A stretch of DNA of 64,000 nt, from assembly GCF_033558715.1 (NCBI RefSeq), contig NZ_CP114606.1, positions 186,001-250,000 of the forward strand, given 5' to 3'. Of the stretch, positions 46,873 to 57,100 are shown in pieces; the first letter of the stretch is position 1; each line of letters opens with the position of its first letter. Position numbers and translations under genes: made by a program. The DNA comes from Acinetobacter sp. YWS30-1. Its GTDB lineage: Bacteria; Pseudomonadota; Gammaproteobacteria; Pseudomonadales; Moraxellaceae. Under the pieces are notes generated by a model. That model was not told the DNA's origin and made no database searches. It saw only the letters and a list, made by a program, of their open reading frames with translations.

Positions 46873-48366
46873 ATGACAACTTCAGCTCAATTCCAGCAAC
46901 TTGCATCTCAAGGCTACAACCTGATTCCTGTATACCGCCAGCGTCTGGCTGATACCGATACTCCTTTATCTATCTTTGCCCGTCTAAAACAGCACCAACA
47001 GGCTTATCTGTTCGAATCTGTGGAAGGGGGAGAAAACTGGGCGCGCTATTCAATTATCGGCCTGGGTGAATCGACTGTATTCTCCTGTAATGCGGGTGAA
47101 CTGACTGTTCAGCATCCAGATGGCTCTATTGAAAAACAGCACTGTGCCGATCCATTCCAGTATATCCGTGACTTTCAGGCACAGTTTAAAGTACCGACCC
47201 AGGCAGAACTTCCAGCCTTACCAAGCTTTACCGGTGGTCTTGTCGGTTACTTTGGTTATGACTCAGTACGTTATATCGAACCTAAGCTAAAAAATGTGCC
47301 TGAAGCTGATCCGGTAGGCTTGCCAGATATCTGGATGATGCTGTCCAAAACCGTCATCGTATTCGATAATCTGAAAGATACCCTGTTCCTGATTGTCCAT
47401 GCCGATGCAGCGGATCAGGCAGCTTATGAGAAAGCGCAGCAGCAGCTGGATGAGCTGGAAAATATTCTGGCAACACCAGTGAGCCTGAAAGCAGAAAAAC
47501 ATACAGCACCGCACTTTGAGTCTTTAACTGGACATGACAACTTTATTGCCTCTATTGAAAAGGTAAAAGAGTACATTCGTGCCGGAGATGTGATGCAGGT
47601 CGTGCCGGGTCATCGTATGGTTTCTGATTTCGATGGTGAGCCTTTACAGGTCTATCGCGCATTACGTCATCTTAATCCATCACCTTACCTGTTCCTCGTG
47701 CAAGGGCAGACCCTAGAAAATAATACGCCGTTCCATATTGTCGGCTCTTCACCGGAAATTCTTTCTCGTCTGGAAAATGGCATTGCGACTGTTCGTCCAC
47801 TGGCGGGTACGCGTCCACGTGGCAAGACCAAAGAAGAAGATCTGGCACTGGAAAAAGATTTACTGTCTGATGAAAAAGAAATTGCCGAGCACTTAATGCT
47901 GATTGACTTAGGCCGAAATGATGTCGGTCGAGTATCCAAAATCGGTAAAGTGCAAGTCACTGATCAAATGGTGATCGAACGTTACTCGCATGTGATGCAC
48001 ATTGTGTCGAATGTACAAGGTGAAGTGCGGGATGATGTGGATGCGCTGGATGTTTTTAAGGCAACTTTCCCGGCTGGAACACTTTCTGGTGCACCAAAAA
48101 TCCGTGCTATGGAAATTATTGACGAAGTTGAGCCAGTGAAACGCGGAATTTTTGGCGGCGCTGTTGGTTATTTAGGCTGGCATGGCGAAATGGACATGTC
48201 GATCGCGATTCGTACCTGCGTGATTCGTGAAAATAAGGTCTATGTTCAGGCGGGAGCAGGGCTGGTTGCGGACTCAAATCCTGAGTCAGAATGGAATGAA
48301 ACCCAAATAAAAGCTCGTGCAGTGATCAAAGCGGTTGAATTATCATCAAACGGATTGATTTTGTGA
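46873..48366 (+). CDS. trpE: Anthranilate synthase component I
   Basis: 497 residues. Converts chorismate to anthranilate, with ammonia from TrpG. N-terminal domain about 1-180 with the tryptophan-binding region YLFESVEGGENWARYSIIG; LLSDEKEIAEHLMLIDLGRNDVGRVSKIG and FPAGTLSGAPKIRAMEIIDEVEP in the chorismate-binding domain are intact. No trpG follows here; a tRNA cluster does. Confidence 0.96.
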   Translation: MTTSAQFQQLASQGYNLIPVYRQRLADTDTPLSIFARLKQHQQAYLFESVEGGENWARYSIIGLGESTVFSCNAGELTVQHPDGSIEKQHCADPFQYIRDFQAQFKVPTQAELPALPSFTGGLVGYFGYDSVRYIEPKLKNVPEADPVGLPDIWMMLSKTVIVFDNLKDTLFLIVHADAADQAAYEKAQQQLDELENILATPVSLKAEKHTAPHFESLTGHDNFIASIEKVKEYIRAGDVMQVVPGHRMVSDFDGEPLQVYRALRHLNPSPYLFLVQGQTLENNTPFHIVGSSPEILSRLENGIATVRPLAGTRPRGKTKEEDLALEKDLLSDEKEIAEHLMLIDLGRNDVGRVSKIGKVQVTDQMVIERYSHVMHIVSNVQGEVRDDVDALDVFKATFPAGTLSGAPKIRAMEIIDEVEPVKRGIFGGAVGYLGWHGEMDMSIAIRTCVIRENKVYVQAGAGLVADSNPESEWNETQIKARAVIKAVELSSNGLIL

Positions 48367-48395
48367 GTTTTTGGCGTTTTTTTTGAAAAAAACAC

Positions 48396-48423
48396 TTGCA
48401 TGGATTCTGAGTTTTGCTAAACT
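48396..48423 (+). promoter_or_regulatory. Promoter of the tRNA-tuf cluster
   Basis: TTGCAT (48396-48401), 16-bp spacer, TAAACT (48418-48423), about 41 bases before the first tRNA. Confidence 0.6.
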
Positions 48424-48464
48424 GCACACCGTTCCGATACGAAACGTACGAAACACTAAGAAAC

Positions 48465-48540
<76 letters not shown>

Positions 48541-48595
48541 TCTTAGGGAGTTTGGAGTGCGAAGTAAAGAACGACACTGATGTAAGTGTAAAAAT

Positions 48596-48679
48596 GGTGA
48601 GGTTCCCGAGCGGTCAAAGGGGGCGGACTGTAACTCCGCTACGAAAGTTTCGAAGGTTCGAATCCTTCCCTCACCACCA
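48596..48679 (+). tRNA. tRNA-Tyr (anticodon GTA)
   Basis: 84 nt, class II with a long variable arm. Anticodon loop CTGTAAC, T-arm GGTTCGAATCC, encoded CCA. Confidence 0.97.
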
Positions 48680-48715
48680 ATTTTAAGACTTCAAAGTGGT
48701 AAGTACCAACATCGT

Positions 48716-48791
48716 GCGGGAGTAGCTCAGTTGGTAGAGCGGCAGCCTTCCAAGCTGCATGTCGCGAGTTCGATCCTCGTCTCCCGCTCCA
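48716..48791 (+). tRNA. tRNA-Gly (anticodon TCC)
   Basis: 76 nt with GCGGGAG/CTCCCGC acceptor stem, anticodon loop CTTCCAA, encoded CCA. Confidence 0.97.
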
Positions 48792-48812
48792 TTGTTTGAA
48801 GTGCTAATATTT

Positions 48813-48887
<75 letters not shown>

Positions 48888-48922
48888 GATTACAGTTTGG
48901 CAACGTGGTTGCAAAAATATTT

Positions 48923-48950
48923 CAAAAGCAGGCTATTTAGTCTGCTTTTC
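48923..48950 (+). terminator. Hairpin between tRNA-Thr and tuf (possible terminator)
   Basis: AAAAGCAG / CTGCTTTT 8-bp stem with a short T run, about 90 bases before the tuf start. Read-through into tuf is expected by analogy with E. coli. Confidence 0.5.
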
Positions 48951-49038
48951 AAGTATTTGGTGTTTGATTTTTTTTAAACGATATGTCGGAGCTGGGTTTT
49001 ACTCAGAATTGTGTTCGACGTAAACGAGGAAGATGAAC

Positions 49039-50229
49039 ATGGCTAAGGCTAAGTTTGAACGTAATAAGCCACACGTTAACGTGGGCACAATCGGTCACGT
49101 TGACCATGGTAAAACAACTTTAACAGCTGCGATTGCAACTGTATGTGCTAAAAAATTCGGTGGTGAAGCGAAAGACTACGCTGCAATCGACTCTGCACCA
49201 GAAGAAAAAGCACGTGGTATTACAATTAATACTTCACACGTAGAATACGATTCTCCAACTCGTCACTATGCTCACGTAGACTGCCCGGGCCACGCCGATT
49301 ATGTTAAAAACATGATTACTGGTGCTGCTCAGATGGACGGTGCGATCCTTGTATGTGCTGCGACTGACGGTCCAATGCCACAAACTCGTGAACACATCCT
49401 GCTTTCTCGTCAGGTAGGTGTACCTTACATCGTTGTATTCTTGAACAAATGCGACCTTGTAGACGACGAAGAGCTTCTTGAACTGGTTGAAATGGAAGTT
49501 CGTGAACTTCTTTCTACTTACGACTTCCCAGGTGATGACACTCCTGTAATCCGTGGTTCAGCACTTGCTGCACTGAACGGTGAAGCTGGTCAATACGGTG
49601 AAGATGCAGTTGTAGCTCTTGTTGAAGCGCTTGACTCTTACATTCCAGAACCAGAACGTGCAATCGACCAAGCATTCTTGATGCCAATCGAAGACGTATT
49701 CTCAATTTCTGGTCGTGGTACAGTAGTAACTGGCCGTGTAGAAACTGGTGTCATCAAAGTTGGTGAAGAAGTTGAAATCGTGGGTATCAAAGACACAGTT
49801 AAGACTACTGTAACTGGCGTTGAAATGTTCCGTAAACTTCTTGACGAAGGCCGTGCTGGTGAGAACTGTGGTATCTTGCTTCGTGGTACTAAACGTGAAG
49901 ACGTACAACGTGGTCAAGTACTTGCTAAACCAGGTTCTATCAAACCGCACACTAAATTCGATGCAGAAGTATACGTACTTTCTAAAGACGAAGGTGGTCG
50001 TCACACTCCATTCCTGAATGGTTACCGTCCACAGTTCTACTTCCGTACAACTGACGTAACTGGCGCGATTTCTTTGAAAGAAGGCGTTGAAATGGTTATG
50101 CCTGGTGACAACGTAGAAATGTCAGTAGAACTAATTCACCCAATCGCAATGGACCCAGGTCTACGTTTTGCGATCCGTGAGGGTGGTCGTACAGTTGGTG
50201 CTGGTGTAGTTGCTAAAGTAACTGCATAA
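49039..50229 (+). CDS. tuf: Elongation factor Tu
   Basis: 396 residues from the ATG of [26 protein letters not shown], which has GAGGA upstream; an ATG two codons earlier is less likely. GTP-binding motifs [16 protein letters not shown] and NKCD are intact, followed by the two beta-barrel domains. Delivers aminoacyl-tRNA to the ribosome. Codon use is strongly biased, as in highly expressed genes. A second tuf copy (with the str operon) may exist elsewhere. Confidence 0.98.
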   Translation: MAKAKFERNKPHVNVGTIGHVDHGKTTLTAAIATVCAKKFGGEAKDYAAIDSAPEEKARGITINTSHVEYDSPTRHYAHVDCPGHADYVKNMITGAAQMDGAILVCAATDGPMPQTREHILLSRQVGVPYIVVFLNKCDLVDDEELLELVEMEVRELLSTYDFPGDDTPVIRGSALAALNGEAGQYGEDAVVALVEALDSYIPEPERAIDQAFLMPIEDVFSISGRGTVVTGRVETGVIKVGEEVEIVGIKDTVKTTVTGVEMFRKLLDEGRAGENCGILLRGTKREDVQRGQVLAKPGSIKPHTKFDAEVYVLSKDEGGRHTPFLNGYRPQFYFRTTDVTGAISLKEGVEMVMPGDNVEMSVELIHPIAMDPGLRFAIREGGRTVGAGVVAKVTA

Positions 50230-50275
50230 TCATAGAATAGAAAATAAGCTGGAGTTTCGGCTCCAGTTTATCTAC

Positions 50276-50351
50276 AGGCCAGTAGTTCAATTGGTAGAGC
50301 GTCGGTCTCCAAAACCGAATGTTGGGGGTTCGAGTCCCTCCTGGCCTGCCA
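50276..50351 (+). tRNA. tRNA-Trp (anticodon CCA)
   Basis: 76 nt with AGGCCAG/CTGGCCT acceptor stem, anticodon loop CTCCAAA and encoded CCA end. Lies between tuf and secE, the conserved trpT position. Confidence 0.97.
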
Positions 50352-50369
50352 AGTTTTTTCAAAAGACGC

Positions 50370-50397
50370 TTGATGTCGGCAAAACTGGTCATATAAT
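50370..50397 (+). promoter_or_regulatory. Promoter of secE-nusG
   Basis: TTGATG (50370-50375), 16-bp spacer, perfect TATAAT (50392-50397), 29 bases before the secE ATG. Confidence 0.65.
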
Positions 50398-50426
50398 AAG
50401 TCGCGAAACCTACGACGAGTACAAAA

Positions 50427-50867
50427 ATGTCGAATGATAAATCACGCGACGCATTAAGCGAAGCGGCAATTCCTCAAAGAAATAATCCTGCTGTAGATGT
50501 AAGTTCTGGTTCTCCATTAGACATTGTTCTATGGGTTATCGCCTTGATTTTATTGGTCGGTGCTATGATGGTAAACCAATATTTACCTGCATACTGGGCG
50601 CCTGCGAATGATATTTGGGTGCGCGTTGGGGTAATTTTGGCTTGTATCGTTGTGGCATTCGGTTTATTATACGCCACCCATCAAGGCAAAGGCTTTGTTC
50701 GTCTTCTTAAGGATGCACGAATCGAGTTACGTCGAGTGACCTGGCCTACCAAACAAGAGACTGTGACCACATCTTGGCAAGTCCTTGCTGTTGTAGTGAT
50801 TGCAGCCATTGTTCTATGGTGCTTTGACTATGTTTTAGGCTGGTTAATGAAGTTTATTATCGGGTAA
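50427..50867 (+). CDS. secE: Preprotein translocase subunit SecE
   Basis: 146 residues. Three membrane helices (about 30-50, 60-80 and 115-143), as in the three-helix E. coli form. The conserved cytoplasmic amphipathic stretch ELRRVTWPTKQETVTTSWQVL is present. Essential partner of SecY. It lies 7 nt before nusG in one operon. Confidence 0.95.
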   Translation: MSNDKSRDALSEAAIPQRNNPAVDVSSGSPLDIVLWVIALILLVGAMMVNQYLPAYWAPANDIWVRVGVILACIVVAFGLLYATHQGKGFVRLLKDARIELRRVTWPTKQETVTTSWQVLAVVVIAAIVLWCFDYVLGWLMKFIIG

Positions 50868-50874
50868 GAGAGCT

Positions 50875-51408
50875 ATGAAACGTTGGTACATTATTCATGC
50901 CTATTCAGGTTATGAAAAACAAGTGATGCGTTCGCTTAATGATCGAATCCAGCGTAGCGCTGTTGCCGATAGCTTTGGTGAAGTCCTTGTTCCTACCGAA
51001 GAAGTGGTAGAAATGAAGGATGGCAAGAAGCGTAAATCAGAGCGTAAGTTCTTTCCTGGCTATGTATTAGTCGAAATGGAAATGAACGATGACACTTGGC
51101 ACATCGTGAAAGAGTGTCCAAAAGTGCTTGGTTTTATTGGTGGTACGGCTGAAAAACCGGCTCCAATTACGCAAAAAGAAGCTGATGCAATTCTTGCACG
51201 TGTACGCAATACTGGTGAAGCACCGCGTCCTAAGACCATGTTTGAACCAGGTGAAGAATTACTCGTAATTGACGGTCCATTCACTGACTTTAAAGGTGTA
51301 GTGGAAGAAGTGCTTTACGACAAGTCACGCTTAACGCTGACGATTAACGTATTTAACCGACCAACTCAGGTTGAACTGGAATTTCGCCAAGTCGAAAAAA
51401 CAGTTTAA
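50875..51408 (+). CDS. nusG: Transcription termination/antitermination factor NusG
   Basis: 177 residues. NGN domain (MKRWYIIHAYSGYEKQV... FFPGYVLVEMEMNDDTWH) and C-terminal KOW domain (GEELLVIDGPFTDFKGVVEEV). Binds RNA polymerase, and couples it to Rho or the ribosome. Co-transcribed with secE; a strong hairpin follows. Confidence 0.97.
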   Translation: MKRWYIIHAYSGYEKQVMRSLNDRIQRSAVADSFGEVLVPTEEVVEMKDGKKRKSERKFFPGYVLVEMEMNDDTWHIVKECPKVLGFIGGTAEKPAPITQKEADAILARVRNTGEAPRPKTMFEPGEELLVIDGPFTDFKGVVEEVLYDKSRLTLTINVFNRPTQVELEFRQVEKTV

Positions 51409-51426
51409 TTTGTTCGGGTTGAAAAC

Positions 51427-51475
51427 GCCTGATTTGCGTGCAAATCAGGCATTGTTGTTGTAACGGTATCGTTAC
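51427..51475 (+). promoter_or_regulatory. Two hairpins in the nusG-rplK spacer
   Basis: GCCTGATTTG (51427-51436) / CAAATCAGGC (51441-51450) perfect 10-bp stem followed by an imperfect T-rich run, then GTAACG-GTAT-CGTTAC (51460-51475). The first may be a leaky terminator; the second may be a leader element of rplK. Function inferred. Confidence 0.45.
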
Positions 51476-51525
51476 TTGAAATCATTGGGGAGCCTAACGG
51501 CGTTTGCACCCAGAGGTAATTTGAA

Positions 51526-51954
51526 ATGGCTAAGAAGATTGACGGCTATATCAAGCTGCAAGTTCCAGCTGGTAAAGCGAATCCATCTCCACCGATTGGT
51601 CCTGCACTAGGTCAACGTGGTGTTAACATCATGGCATTCTGTAAAGAATTCAATGCTGCTACACAAAAAGTTGAAGCTGGTCTACCAATTCCAGTCGTGA
51701 TCACTGTGTACAACGACAAGTCGTTCACATTCATCATGAAAACTCCACCTGCTGCTGTTCTTCTTAAGAAAGCTGCTGGTATCCAAAAGGGTTCTTCTGT
51801 ACCTAACAAAACTAAAGTTGGTAAGTTGACTCGTGCTCAATTGGAAGAAATCGCGACTACTAAAGAACCAGACTTAACTGGTGCTGATTTAGACGCGCGT
51901 GTACGTACCATCGCTGGTTCTGCACGTTCTATGGGCTTGGAAGTGGAGCTATAA
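51526..51954 (+). CDS. rplK: 50S ribosomal protein L11
   Basis: 142 residues. Starts [39 protein letters not shown], the L11 signature. Part of the GTPase-associated centre. Three bases before rplA; first gene of the ribosomal block. Confidence 0.98.
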   Translation: MAKKIDGYIKLQVPAGKANPSPPIGPALGQRGVNIMAFCKEFNAATQKVEAGLPIPVVITVYNDKSFTFIMKTPPAAVLLKKAAGIQKGSSVPNKTKVGKLTRAQLEEIATTKEPDLTGADLDARVRTIAGSARSMGLEVEL

Positions 51955-51957
51955 GAC

Positions 51958-52653
51958 ATGGCAAAGTTAACTAAACGTCAAAAAGCCATTGCTGCTGCTG
52001 TAGAAGCACAGAAAGTTTACACTTTAGAAGAAGCTGTAGAAGTTCTTACTAGCCTTCCAGCTGCGAAATTCAAAGAATCTTTGGACATCGCTGTAAACCT
52101 GGGTGTTGACCCTCGTAAATCTGATCAAGTTGTTCGTGGCGCGACTACTCTTCCTGCAGGTACTGGTAAAACTGTACGCGTAGCTGTATTTGCTCAAGGC
52201 GCTGCTGCTGAAGCTGCGAAAGAAGCTGGTGCAGACGTTGTTGGTTTCGACGATCTTGCTGAAAGCATCCAAGGCGGAAACCTTGACTTCGACGTAGTGA
52301 TTGCTGCTCCTGATGCAATGCGCGTTGTTGGTAAACTGGGTACGATTCTTGGTCCACGTGGCTTAATGCCAAACCCTAAAGTGGGTACTGTAACTCCTGA
52401 CGTTGCGACTGCAGTTAAAAATGCAAAAGCTGGTCAAGCGCGTTACCGTGTAGACAAAGCAGGTATTATCCACGCTGCGATCGGTCAAGTAGGTTTCTCT
52501 GCTGAAGCTGTTCGTCAAAACGTTGAAGCTCTTGTAGCTGACCTTAAGAAAGCAAAACCTGCTACTTCTAAAGGTGTTTACATTCAAAAGATCACTCTAA
52601 GCTCTACTATGGGTCCTGGTCTGATCGTTGATGTAGCAAACGTTTCTAAATAA
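51958..52653 (+). CDS. rplA: 50S ribosomal protein L1
   Basis: 231 residues. Two-domain L1; [19 protein letters not shown] is the signature. Builds the L1 stalk. In E. coli L1 represses its own operon by binding the rplK leader; the same is likely here. Confidence 0.98.
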   Translation: MAKLTKRQKAIAAAVEAQKVYTLEEAVEVLTSLPAAKFKESLDIAVNLGVDPRKSDQVVRGATTLPAGTGKTVRVAVFAQGAAAEAAKEAGADVVGFDDLAESIQGGNLDFDVVIAAPDAMRVVGKLGTILGPRGLMPNPKVGTVTPDVATAVKNAKAGQARYRVDKAGIIHAAIGQVGFSAEAVRQNVEALVADLKKAKPATSKGVYIQKITLSSTMGPGLIVDVANVSK

Positions 52654-52959
52654 GTTATAAACTTATACAGAATTTTAAAGCCCTGAGTAAGTTTTAAAGC
52701 ACTGCTTTAAAACTTACGCAAGAAGAAACCGGTTTCGGACTACTTGCGAACTTAGGCAGACTTTGAATTGATAAATGTAAATTTATCAGCGTCAAAGACC
52801 TCAGGCGAGGGGAGTTTTATGCTTTCCTTTTAATACTCCAGCCTGCGTAGACGCGGTGGTGTGATTTGTTCATCCTCCGCGTGTGATTTCAGAGATGAAT
52901 TCACGAATTGGGAGTGTGCTTGTGATCAGGCACATAAATCACCGTTAGGAGGTTTTACA
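52654..52959 (+). promoter_or_regulatory. rplJ leader region (L10-type leader)
   Basis: About 306 bp without a gene. Strong inverted repeats are present: GTAAGTTTTAAAGC (52687-52700) with GCTTTAAAACTTAC (52704-52717), a perfect 12-bp palindrome GAAACCGGTTTC (52725-52736), and TGATAAAT / ATTTATCA near 52769-52788. A long structured leader before rplJ is the known site of autoregulation by L10-L7/L12. The region can also hold an internal promoter. AGGAGG precedes the rplJ ATG. Confidence 0.6.
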
Positions 52960-53466
52960 ATGGCTCTTCTTATTGAAGGCAAAAAACAGATCGTAGCTGA
53001 AGTAAGTGAAATTGCTTCTACTGCATTTGCCGCTGTTGTTGCTGACTACCAAGGTTTAACAGTTGAGCAATTAACTGCTCTTCGTGTTGAAGCTCGTAAA
53101 CTAGGTGTTAAAACACGTATCGTGCGTAACACTCTGGCTAAACGCGCTCTTCAAGATACTCAATTCAATATCTTGAACGACAGCCTTGTTGGCCCAACAA
53201 TCTTAGCTTTCTCGACTTCTGAAGACGACATGGGTGCAGCTGCACGCTTGTTCGAAGAATTCGCAAAAACTAACAAAGCATTCGAACTTAAAGCTGCTGC
53301 ATTTGATGGCAAAGTTTACGAAGGTGCTGAAGTTAGCGTAATCGCGAACCTTCCGAACCAAGAAAAAGCGCTTACTATGCTTGCAAACGTTCTTCAAGCT
53401 CCTATTTCGAAATTGGGTCGCCTTATTACTGCGCTCAAAGAGAAAAACGAGTCAGAAGCTGCATAA
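52960..53466 (+). CDS. rplJ: 50S ribosomal protein L10
   Basis: 168 residues from MALLIEGKKQIVAEVSEIA, with a strong TTAGGAGG site upstream; the frame is open 33 codons further back but that part is leader. Base of the L7/L12 stalk; the C-terminal helix binds L7/L12 dimers. Confidence 0.97.
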   Translation: MALLIEGKKQIVAEVSEIASTAFAAVVADYQGLTVEQLTALRVEARKLGVKTRIVRNTLAKRALQDTQFNILNDSLVGPTILAFSTSEDDMGAAARLFEEFAKTNKAFELKAAAFDGKVYEGAEVSVIANLPNQEKALTMLANVLQAPISKLGRLITALKEKNESEAA

Positions 53467-53514
53467 GCTTAAATTTATTTCCACACCATTCAATTTCCAT
53501 TTGGAGTTATTCTC

Positions 53515-53883
53515 ATGGCTTTAACTAACGAAGAAATCCTAAACGCAGTTGCAGAAAAAACTGTTCTTGAACTTGTTGAACTAATCTCTGCTTTCGAAGA
53601 GAAATTCAACGTATCTGCTGCTGCTGTTGCTGTTGCTGCTGCTCCTGGCGCTGCTGCTGCTGCTGAAGAACAATCAGAATTCAACGTTGAGTTGACTTCT
53701 TTCGGTGGTAACAAAGTTGCTGTAATTAAAGCAGTTCGTGAAGCTACTGGTCTTGGCTTGAAAGAAGCTAAAGACATGGTTGAAGGCGCACCTACAGTTC
53801 TTAAAGAAGGTGTTTCTAAAGAAGAAGGCGAAGAGCTTAAGAAAAAACTTGAAGAAGCTGGTGCTACAGTTACTCTTAAGTAA
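53515..53883 (+). CDS. rplL: 50S ribosomal protein L7/L12
   Basis: 122 residues. N-terminal dimerisation domain, Ala-rich hinge ([19 protein letters not shown]), and C-terminal domain with [24 protein letters not shown]. Present as dimers on the stalk. The following attenuator-like hairpin separates it from rpoB. Confidence 0.98.
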   Translation: MALTNEEILNAVAEKTVLELVELISAFEEKFNVSAAAVAVAAAPGAAAAAEEQSEFNVELTSFGGNKVAVIKAVREATGLGLKEAKDMVEGAPTVLKEGVSKEEGEELKKKLEEAGATVTLK

Positions 53884-53892
53884 TTTCTTAAA

Positions 53893-53957
53893 GGAGCCGG
53901 TTTTTTTATAATCGGCTCCAAAAATTGGCTGATGGCTCTTGGGTCATCAGCCTTTTT
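53893..53957 (+). terminator. Attenuator-type hairpins between rplL and rpoB
   Basis: GGAGCCG / CGGCTCC (53893-53919), then GGCTGATG (53927-53934) / CATCAGCC (53945-53952) with T5. E. coli has a partial terminator at the same place, so partial read-through into rpoB is expected. Confidence 0.75.
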
Positions 53958-54031
53958 GCGTTACAATAATCGGCTCGATTTTTGTTTGCATGATATAAAA
54001 TTCATACAAATTAAAAATAAACATAATGAAC

Positions 54032-54077
54032 AAACGCTTACCAATATTTTTCATTAAAAAAATATTGTTAAGCGTTT
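54032..54077 (+). promoter_or_regulatory. 20-bp stem-loop, candidate RNase III site in the rplL-rpoB spacer
   Basis: The arm at 54032-54051 pairs with 54058-54077 in a 20-bp stem with one mismatch and a six-base loop (CATTAA). Such long, near-perfect stems are typical RNase III targets, and the E. coli rplL-rpoB spacer has one. Inferred. Confidence 0.5.
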
Positions 54078-54191
54078 TAATACCACTAAAAATTGCAGCA
54101 TTTGTAAAGAGTGGTGGCCATATCGGCCAGCGTAATTCCTTCTGAGCCCGTTCTGCAGGCGGGCTTGGTTTACACTTTCCGAGGACTCCAG

Positions 54192-57100
54192 ATGGCATAC
54201 TCATATACCGAAAAGAAACGGATCCGTAAGAATTTTGGTAAATTGCCTAGCGTCATGGATGCTCCGTACCTGCTCGCGATTCAAGTCGACTCGTACAGAA
54301 CATTCTTACAAGATGGCAAATCACCAAAAAACCGCGAAGATATCGGTCTCCAAGCCGCATTTCGTTCAGTTTTTCCTATTGAAAGTTATTCTGGCAATGC
54401 TGCTTTAGAATTCGTTGAGTATAGTCTTGGTAAGCCTGAGTTTGATGTACGCGAATGTATCCTTCGTGGCTCAACTTATGCAGCACCAATGCGCGTAAAA
54501 ATTCGTTTGATCCTGAAAGATCGCGAAACTAAATCAATCAAAGACGTACGTGAACAAGAAGTCTACATGGGCGAAATGCCGCTTATGACAGACAACGGTA
54601 CTTTCGTCATTAACGGTACCGAGCGTGTAATCGTATCGCAATTGCACCGTTCACCGGGCGTATTCTTTGACCACGATAAAGGCAAAACTCACTCAAGCGG
54701 TAAAGTCCTTTATTCAGCTCGTATCATTCCTTACCGTGGTTCATGGTTAGACTTTGAATTCGATGCCAAAGACCTGGTCTACGTACGTATTGACCGTCGT
54801 CGTAAATTGCTTGCGACTGTGGTGCTTCGTGCGCTGGGTTATGCCAACGAACAAATTCTCGACATGTTCTACGAGAAAGTACCTGTGTATCTGGACATGG
54901 GTAGCTACCAGATTGACCTTGTTCCAGAGCGCCTGCGCGGCGAAATGGCACAGTTCGACATTGCTGACAAAGACGGCAAAGTCATTGTTGAACAAGGTAA
55001 ACGTATTAACGCACGTCATGTACGTCAAATGGAAGCATCTGGTCTTGAGAAGCTTTCTGTTCCTGATGAATACCTGTACGAACGTATCACTGCTGAAGAC
55101 ATCCCACTGAAAGATGGTGATGTGATTGCAGCCAATACTGTTCTAAGCCATGAAATTATGGTGAAAATTGCAGAAGGCGGCGTGAAACAGTTCAACATCC
55201 TGTTCACTAACGATATCGACCGTGGTCCATTCATTGCGGATACATTACGTGCTGATACCACAGTAAGCCGTGATGAAGCACTTGTAGAAATCTACAAAGT
55301 CATGCGTCCAGGTGAGCCACCAACAAAAGAAGCTGCTGAGAACCTGTTCAACAACCTGTTCTTCTCTTCTGAGCGTTATGATCTGTCTCCAGTCGGCCGT
55401 ATGAAGTTTAACCGTCGTTTGGGTCGTCCTTACGAAGTGGGTACTGATCAGAAGTCACGCGAAGTTGAAGGCATTCTCTCGAATGAAGATATCACTGATG
55501 TATTAAAAACATTAGTAGAAATCCGTAACGGTAAAGGTGAAGTCGACGATATCGACCACTTGGGTAACCGTCGTGTTCGTTCTGTGGGTGAAATGACTGA
55601 GAACCAATTCCGTGTAGGTCTGGTTCGTGTAGAACGTGCTGTTAAAGAACGTTTGTCTCAAGCTGAAACTGATAATCTGTCTCCGCAAGACCTGATCAAT
55701 GCGAAGCCAGTGGCTGCTGCAATCAAAGAATTCTTTGGTTCAAGCCAGTTGTCTCAGTTCATGGACCAAAACAATCCGTTGTCTGAAATTACACACAAAC
55801 GTCGTGTATCAGCACTTGGGCCTGGTGGTTTGACTCGTGAACGTGCGGGCTTCGAAGTACGTGACGTACATCAAACTCACTATGGTCGTGTATGTCCAAT
55901 TGAGACTCCTGAAGGTCCAAACATTGGTTTGATCAACTCTCTGTCTGTTTACGCCAAATGTAACAACTTCGGTTTCCTGGAAACTCCATACCGTAAAGTG
56001 GTTGATGGCCGCGTAACTGATGACGTTGAATACCTGTCTGCGATTGAAGAAGTAGGTACTGTGATTGCACAGGCCGACTCTGCAGTAGATAAAGACGGCA
56101 ACCTGTCTGAAGAATTCGTTTCTGTACGTCACCAAGGTGAATTCGTACGTATGCCTCCTGAAAAAGTGACGCATATGGATGTATCTGCTCAACAGGTTGT
56201 ATCTGTAGCAGCATCACTGATTCCGTTCCTTGAGCACGATGACGCCAACCGTGCATTGATGGGTTCGAACATGCAACGTCAGGCTGTTCCTACGTTAATC
56301 GCTGACAAACCACTGGTTGGTACCGGTATGGAAGCGAACGTAGCACATGACTCTGGTGTATGTGTAATCGCGAAACGTGGTGGTCGTATTGAATTTGTTG
56401 ACGCTTCGCGTGTCGTGATTCGTGTCAACGAAGACGAAATGGTTGCAGGCGAAGCAGGTGTAGATATCTATAACCTGATCAAATACACACGTTCTAACCA
56501 GAACACTTGTATCAACCAGAAAGTTCTTGTGAACCTGGGCGATAAAGTAGGTCGTGGCGACGTTCTGGCTGACGGTCCATCAACTGATGGTGGTGAGCTA
56601 GCATTGGGTCAAAACATGCGTGTAGCGTTCATGACTTGGAACGGTTACAACTACGAAGACTCGATCTTGTTATCTGAGCGTGTTCTTCAAGAAGACCGTT
56701 TAACGTCTATTCACATCCAGGAACTTTCATGTGTTGCACGTGATACCAAACTGGGTGCTGAAGAAATTACTGCCGATATCCCGAACGTGGGTGAAGCAGC
56801 GCTTTCTAAACTGGACGAGTCAGGTATCGTTTACATCGGTGCTGAAGTGACCGCGGGTGACATCCTGGTAGGTAAAGTAACGCCTAAAGGTGAAACTCAG
56901 TTAACTCCTGAAGAAAAACTGCTTCGTGCAATCTTCGGTGAAAAAGCGGCTGACGTAAAAGACTCTTCTTTACGTGTTCCATCGGGTACTAAAGGTACTG
57001 TGATCGACGTTCAAGTGTTTACACGTGACGGTCTTGAGAAAGACGAACGTGCTCAGGCAATTGAAAAAGCTCAGCTGGATGCTTACCGTAAAGACTTGAA

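Noticed and set aside
54111-54191. N-terminal extension of rpoB
   Set aside because: The extra 27 codons are not RpoB-like; [16 protein letters not shown] with GAGGAC upstream is the family start.
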